Assembly (NCBI GenBank): GCA_022376465.1
Contig: JACDTU010000001.1
Coordinates: forward strand, 248,001 to 312,000
Length of the DNA stretch: 64,000 bases
Source of the DNA: Cubamyces lactineus
Taxonomy: Eukaryota > Basidiomycota > Agaricomycetes > Polyporales > Polyporaceae
Direction: 5' to 3'
How positions within the stretch are numbered: position 1 is the stretch's first letter; the number at the start of each line of letters is the position of its first letter. Of this stretch, positions 58,460 to 64,000 are shown piece after piece. Made by a program: the position numbers and the translations under genes. The notes beneath the pieces were generated by a model. It worked only from the letters and a program-made list of their open reading frames with translations. It did no database searches and had not been told where the DNA came from.

Positions 58460-59450
58460 GAATAATGCCCCCACGTATGATACACAATAGCTGGATCGTA
58501 CATGGACGTGGGTGGTTTGTATATCCCTGCAATACACAATCCACCCACGTCCAATGTATAATAGCTGAATTGTAGATGGACGTGGGTGATTTGTAGATGC
58601 CTCTGATATACAATCTGCCCACGTCTGATGTACAAAAGCTGGATTGTAGATGGACGTGGGCAGTTTGTAGATGTCAATAGCTGGATTGTAGATGGACGTG
58701 GGTGCTTTGTACATGCCTCTGATATACAATCTGCCCACGTCTGATGTACAAAAGCTGGATTGTAGATGGACGTGGGCGGTTTGTGGATGTCAATGGCTGG
58801 ATTGTAGATGGACGTGGGTGATTTGTACATGCCTCTGATATACAATCTGCCCACGTTTAGCTTGATTGTAGATGGACGTGGCAGTTTTGTACATGCCTCT
58901 GATATACAATCAGCCCACGTCTGATATACAATAGCTGGATTGTATATGAACGTGGCAGTATTGTATATGAACGTGGCAGTATTGTATATGAACGTGGCAG
59001 TATTGTATATGAACGTGGCAGTTTTGTATATGAACGTGGCAGTTTTGTATATGAACGTGGGTGATTTGTACATGCCTCTGATATACAATCTGCCCACGTT
59101 TAGCTTGATTGTAGATGGACGTGGCAGTTTTGTAAATGCCTCTGATATACAATCAGCCCACGTCTGATATACAATAGCTGGATTGTATATGAACGTGGCA
59201 GTTTTGTATATGAACGTGGCAGTATTGTATATGCCTCTGATATACAATCTGCCCACATTTAACTTGATTGTATATGGACGTGGCAGTTTTGTACATGCCT
59301 CTGATATACAATCAGCCCACGTCTGATCTACAATAGCTGAATTGTATATGAACGTGGCAGTTTTGTACATGCCTCTGATATACAATCTGCCCACATTTAG
59401 CTGGATTGTATATGGACATGGCCACTTTGTAGATGCCACTTTTGTATTAC
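58460..59450. repeat. left-arm internal array of TGTA...ACGTGG modules
   Basis: Many copies of motifs such as TTGTAGATGGACGTGGG and its near-complement CCCACGTCTGATGTACAA alternate in orientation, about every 20-60 nt. Six near-exact tandem 21-bp units (ATTGTATATGAACGTGGCAGT) run from 58939 to 59064. The array keeps one frame open for 374 codons on the minus strand, which is a consequence of the repeat period. Confidence 0.9.
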
Positions 59451-59483
59451 AACTACTATCTGGGCACTTTCTAGCGCTTTTTG

Positions 59484-59612
59484 GGCTCCTATTTGGGCGC
59501 TTCTTCAACGCTTTTGGGCGCTTTTTTGGCTGTTATCTGGGCGCTTTTTTGGCTGTTATCTGGGCGCTTTTTGGGTTCCTATTTGGGCGCTTTTTGGGCG
59601 CTTTTTTGCGTC
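59484..59612. repeat. left-arm GGGCGCTTTTTTGG-type repeat block
   Basis: About eight imperfect units of GGGCGC followed by T-runs, with TGTTATCT spacers. The mirror copy is at 61588-61716. Confidence 0.85.
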
Positions 59613-60526
59613 CAAATAGGGCAGGCATATTCAACACCTTCCTGCCCTCCTCTTCTGGGGCCCTATTAGGGCACCCTGTTGGGCCAAAAATATACATAGC
59701 ATGTATGTATATGCCATAGTACATCTCTGTGTGCATAGTGATGCAATAGTGCAGGGAAAATAACCAAAAAATGCGACCCTAGGCCAAGGGCCACCAGGAG
59801 GGGACCACTGCAGGGTGGCTGGCCTGGCTTCCTCTGGTCCAATTTCTGTGAGTAATATATCATTGGAGAGGTGCTTGAAAGGGCTTTTCAACGCATATTT
59901 TTGCAGGAGGAACCATGCAAAATTGGTAGAAATATGGATCATCGCATTTTCGCCAAAAATGGCCATTTTGTTTCCTTGATTGCTCAGCACACAGGTGTCC
60001 CCTCATGTTTCCCTTGGTACCGTTCAATTCGCGTTTTCAAGGGCTTTCTAACAGTAGTACATACATGGCATTCTGACCACATGCATTGACATCCTTCTCC
60101 TGCCCCTCCCTCACTTTACCACCTCATAGCTCCTGCAGTTCTTTGTCTTTCTCTGTGAAGTCTTTTGATATCTGTAGTATACATACAGAACTATGTATTT
60201 ATTGCTTTTTACGCCCTAATATGGCCTATCCCCAATGGAATCCATCTAGGTGCATTTTCGCACTTTTCAGATTCTCCCCTCCATATCTCTGCACCCAGAG
60301 CAGCTATTGCCTTTGTTCTTTTCGCATTTTGTGCCTGGACATTGCTACTACATGTCTGTAGAAGCTCATTTTTATCGAATGCAGCGATCAGAATTGAGCT
60401 CCTTATCAGCTGTGGCAGGCAGATCCTGTTTTGGCTTACATTCAGGGCATTATTTTCTGATCAGATAGCACATTCATATTCTACTCGTCTATAGCTACCT
60501 GTAACAACAAGAATCATGGGATTTGG

Positions 60527-60673
60527 AGGAGTGGTTGCAGAGATATGGCCCAGAGGCACCAAATGCTGCCTGTTCAGCAATGCACTGCATGCATTTCCGG
60601 AGCAGTGCAACTGCACACACTGCAACTTTGGGTGTCCAGGAGGTCCATTCACTGTAGCTCACTCAATTCTTCA
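60527..60673. other. 147-nt unique spacer at the centre of the giant inverted repeat
   Basis: The only non-duplicated sequence of the element; it is flanked on both sides by CCAAATCCCATGATTCTTG or its complement. It contains no significant frame of its own. Confidence 0.95.
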
Positions 60674-61587
60674 CCAAATCCCATGATTCTTGTTGTTACA
60701 GGTAGCTATAGACGAGTAGAATATGAATGTGCTATCTGATCAGAAAATAATGCCCTGAATGTAAGCCAAAACAGGATCTGCCTGCCACAGCTGATAAGGA
60801 GCTCAATTCTGATCGCTGCATTCGATAAAAATGAGCTTCTACAGACATGTAGTAGCAATGTCCAGGCACAAAATGCGAAAAGAACAAAGGCAATAGCTGC
60901 TCTGGGTGCAGAGATATGGAGGGGAGAATCTGAAAAGTGCGAAAATGCACCTAGATGGATTCCATTGGGGATAGGCCATATTAGGGCGTAAAAAGCAATA
61001 AATACATAGTTCTGTATGTATACTACAGATATCAAAAGACTTCACAGAGAAAGACAAAGAACTGCAGGAGCTATGAGGTGGTAAAGTGAGGGAGGGGCAG
61101 GAGAAGGATGTCAATGCATGTGGTCAGAATGCCATGTATGTACTACTGTTAGAAAGCCCTTGAAAACGCGAATTGAACGGTACCAAGGGAAACATGAGGG
61201 GACACCTGTGTGCTGAGCAATCAAGGAAACAAAATGGCCATTTTTGGCGAAAATGCGATGATCCATATTTCTACCAATTTTGCATGGTTCCTCCTGCAAA
61301 AATATGCGTTGAAAAGCCCTTTCAAGCACCTCTCCAATGATATATTACTCACAGAAATTGGACCAGAGGAAGCCAGGCCAGCCACCCTGCAGTGGTCCCC
61401 TCCTGGTGGCCCTTGGCCTAGGGTCGCATTTTTTGGTTATTTTCCCTGCACTATTGCATCACTATGCACACAGAGATGTACTATGGCATATACATACATG
61501 CTATGTATATTTTTGGCCCAACAGGGTGCCCTAATAGGGCCCCAGAAGAGGAGGGCAGGAAGGTGTTGAATATGCCTGCCCTATTTG

Positions 61588-61716
61588 GACGCAAAAAAGC
61601 GCCCAAAAAGCGCCCAAATAGGAACCCAAAAAGCGCCCAGATAACAGCCAAAAAAGCGCCCAGATAACAGCCAAAAAAGCGCCCAAAAGCGTTGAAGAAG
61701 CGCCCAAATAGGAGCC
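61588..61716. repeat. right-arm GGGCGC/T-run repeat block (mirror copy)
   Basis: Reverse complement of 59484-59612; on the plus strand it reads as CCAAAAAAGCGCCC units. Confidence 0.85.
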
Positions 61717-61749
61717 CAAAAAGCGCTAGAAAGTGCCCAGATAGTAGTT

Positions 61750-62740
61750 GTAATACAAAAGTGGCATCTACAAAGTGGCCATGTCCATATACAATCCAGC
61801 TAAATGTGGGCAGATTGTATATCAGAGGCATGTACAAAACTGCCACGTTCATATACAATTCAGCTATTGTAGATCAGACGTGGGCTGATTGTATATCAGA
61901 GGCATGTACAAAACTGCCACGTCCATATACAATCAAGTTAAATGTGGGCAGATTGTATATCAGAGGCATATACAATACTGCCACGTTCATATACAAAACT
62001 GCCACGTTCATATACAATCCAGCTATTGTATATCAGACGTGGGCTGATTGTATATCAGAGGCATTTACAAAACTGCCACGTCCATCTACAATCAAGCTAA
62101 ACGTGGGCAGATTGTATATCAGAGGCATGTACAAATCACCCACGTTCATATACAAAACTGCCACGTTCATATACAAAACTGCCACGTTCATATACAATAC
62201 TGCCACGTTCATATACAATACTGCCACGTTCATATACAATACTGCCACGTTCATATACAATCCAGCTATTGTATATCAGACGTGGGCTGATTGTATATCA
62301 GAGGCATGTACAAAACTGCCACGTCCATCTACAATCAAGCTAAACGTGGGCAGATTGTATATCAGAGGCATGTACAAATCACCCACGTCCATCTACAATC
62401 CAGCCATTGACATCCACAAACCGCCCACGTCCATCTACAATCCAGCTTTTGTACATCAGACGTGGGCAGATTGTATATCAGAGGCATGTACAAAGCACCC
62501 ACGTCCATCTACAATCCAGCTATTGACATCTACAAACTGCCCACGTCCATCTACAATCCAGCTTTTGTACATCAGACGTGGGCAGATTGTATATCAGAGG
62601 CATCTACAAATCACCCACGTCCATCTACAATTCAGCTATTATACATTGGACGTGGGTGGATTGTGTATTGCAGGGATATACAAACCACCCACGTCCATGT
62701 ACGATCCAGCTATTGTGTATCATACGTGGGGGCATTATTC
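61750..62740. repeat. right-arm internal array of CCACGT...TACA modules (mirror copy)
   Basis: Reverse complement of 58460-59450, with the same alternating orientation of motifs and the same six-unit 21-bp run at 62136-62261. Confidence 0.9.
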
Positions 62741-62929
62741 ATGCATCTCATTTACAAATGTGGCACAATTGTTAATACACTACTACAAAAGCCCCACTCC
62801 CATTGAAAATCCATAGTGTCATTGATTCTCAATGAGGTGGGCCATTTGTATTTGTATATCGAGTTGGCAGGTCTTCCACGAGAATTTCCCCACCTACGTG
62901 GGCAGTTGTTAACAATCCGTGGTGACCAC

Positions 62930-63207
62930 TAGTGAAGCGTATCCTTACGCCGTCTCGCAGCTCGTCCGCGGAGGAATTGTAGGCGCCAGAGGCTACAGCA
63001 AACACCGGGGCTGTCCAGAACACCCCTAAGTCTACCTCCGGGACATCGAGGACCACCAGGCCATCTGCCAAGCGGCAGAAAGCGGCCGCTGCTGTAGCGG
63101 GTCCATCTTCGGCAGCGGCCAATAGCGCCGACGCTGGTACGCCAAGCAATGCGCAGGCCGGACCCTCTCGGGCTAGCGGTCGTGGTTCCGCCAAAGCGCG
63201 TAAGTAG
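62930..63207 (+). pseudogene. 3' coding fragment cut off by the giant inverted repeat
   Basis: One plus-strand frame reads VKRILTPSRSSSAEEL, a TAG at 62980-62982, then continues in the same frame as APEATANTGAVQNTPKSTSG, a basic patch (RPSAKRQK) and an Ala/Ser/Gly-rich tail ending SGRGSAKARK, with TAG at 63205-63207. The composition is that of a nuclear-protein C-terminus. Alternatively, TTGTAG at 62977-62982 may be an intron acceptor. It starts exactly at the palindrome border, so it is probably the displaced 3' end of a gene, perhaps the one at 57397, though the frames do not join directly without an intron. Confidence 0.5.
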
Positions 63208-64000
63208 AGTCGACATGTCTGGACGATGGATATGGTACCCTGTACGATTTCTCGTCTAAGGCACATTTGAACGAGTGAGAACATGTTGTGCTGAATGGCC
63301 ACGCTTGACAATTAGCTCTACAATTCATCTCCTCATGGAGCTGTTTCTCTGGTTCCAGTTTCCCTCTTACCAGCATACGTTACTCTTTGTCCAACTGTCT
63401 GTCAGCCTATGCGTCGAGTAACTGTTTGCCAATGAATGTCGCTGTACGATCTTGTCTTCGCCTCGCGTACATACTACCAGCCTGAATACATGCTGCGAAC
63501 CCACATGTTGCTGCACAGTTCGGACATGCGGACGTGGTCTTGTATCTGAGTTGTCGATCTTAGGCGTCTCGATACGCTTGACTTGACGCCCGCCACGTAA
63601 CGGAGCGATGCAAAGGAGGAAGCGCCTGAAGAGTGTTTTCTCTCCCTTCCAGTGCGTCGTCCACCTCTCCGAACACTCACGCGCCATACAGGCTTCACTT
63701 GGGTATGTTTTCGCATGACTATCTGGGCGTAATGACGCGTGACTACTTGGTGCTGTGGAATCGTAACTCTGTTGACCATCTCTTGCTCGCAATGACTATG
63801 AGGTCTGCGAGAAATGACCATGGCGCATGAGCAGGGACGTGACGGCCGATATCTTGGGATCTTTTCGTCCGCACCTAGTCAGAATACCGTTGCCTGTCGG
63901 CCGATTATCATGCATGGCAAATTCGAAGTTGCTATGTCGTGGATCGGACACGATTTTACCCGTTCGATCCTGATCGCTGGTAGGCCCAACCACTGCCTGT
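63208..64000. other. right-edge region without recognised genes
   Basis: Short overlapping frames on both strands (for example 63367-63792 -, 141 codons) have no similarity or splice support. No repeat was seen. Confidence 0.45.

Larger units (their letters stand above)
58271..60526 (+). repeat. left arm (2,256 bp) of a giant inverted repeat
   Basis: Every position p corresponds to the complement of position 121,200 minus p. All long chance frames of the left arm recur with identical translation in the right arm, and direct base comparison at several places shows no mismatch. From the outside inward the arm holds: an outer border GTGGTCACCACGG; an array of short repeats (about 58460-59450); a GGGCGCTTTTTTGG-like block (about 59484-59612); and about 0.9 kb of non-repetitive sequence ending CATGGGATTTGG. 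No transposase or other conserved protein is encoded. Confidence 0.97.
60674..62929 (-). repeat. right arm (2,256 bp) of the giant inverted repeat
   Basis: Exact reverse complement of 58271-60526 as far as checked. The outer border reads CCGTGGTGACCAC. The outermost 11 bp of each side (GTGGTCACCAC and GTGGTGACCAC) are themselves palindromic apart from the central base, so they could be either the tips of the arms or an 11-bp target duplication. Confidence 0.97.

Noticed and set aside
58384..59508. 374-codon open frame on the minus strand, repeated identically at 61692-62816 on the plus strand.
   Set aside because: It is built from the short repeat array, whose period keeps the frame open; the peptide is just cycles of the same Tyr/Ile/Thr-rich words, with no domain.
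59690..60480. Possible transposase or viral gene in the non-repetitive part of the palindrome arms.
   Set aside because: Only short frames of 60-120 codons, without catalytic motifs or family resemblance, on either strand.
58271..62929. Simple fold-over sequencing or assembly artefact as the full explanation for the giant palindrome.
   Set aside because: A fold-over would mirror the flanks too. Here symmetry stops sharply at both outer ends and there is a 147-nt unique centre. Artefact is not excluded and is listed as a check.
62829..63311. 160-codon minus-strand frame over the right border of the palindrome.
   Set aside because: It crosses the element border and is antisense to the more convincing plus-strand Ala/Ser-rich tail.

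Overview
The window looks like a filamentous Agaricomycete (wood-decay or mushroom-type basidiomycete, possibly a polypore). Coding is split by many introns of about 50-60 nt with GTRNGY donors and YAG acceptors. The gene content is typical of that group: an F-box protein, DUF6534 membrane proteins in several copies, cytochrome P450s, DHA2-type MFS exporters and fungal Med19. No bacterial, CRISPR, tRNA or rRNA features were seen. Exon models were read by eye from splice signals and protein continuity, so gene ends are firmer than some internal junctions.

Layout. 0-46 kb is an accessory, duplication-rich region. It holds a DUF6534-like C-terminal fragment at the left edge, DUF6534 gene 1 (+), P450-a (-), an F-box protein (-), a secreted class 3 lipase (+), DUF6534 gene 2 (-), a 144-bp-arm hairpin element, MFS-a (-), a CYP5150-like P450 (+), an isoprenylcysteine methyltransferase homologue (-), MFS-b (+), P450-b (+), and DUF6534 genes A, B and C (-). 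A third, unrelated MFS transporter (-) and Med19 (+) follow, then DUF6534 gene D (-). P450-a/P450-b and MFS-a/MFS-b are paralogous pairs in mirror-image order and orientation around the CYP5150-like/ICMT core, each with a DUF6534 gene tail-to-tail with the P450. This suggests an old inverted segmental duplication. P450s beside exporters resemble a detoxification or specialised-metabolism neighbourhood, but no terpene synthase, PKS or NRPS is present.

47-58 kb is rearranged. A 5'-truncated 3-ketodihydrosphingosine reductase is cut off near 47.94 kb. It is followed by a large low-complexity, RGG-rich hypothetical gene, a decayed gene, two hypothetical genes and a Cys-rich gene with a 42-bp minisatellite.

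The most striking structure is 58,271-62,929: an apparently perfect inverted repeat with 2,256-bp arms around a 147-nt unique spacer. The arms contain nested short-repeat arrays and no recognisable transposase. The element ends in a coding sequence on its left and abuts the 3' end of a coding-like sequence on its right, so it appears to be a young foldback-type insertion inside a gene.
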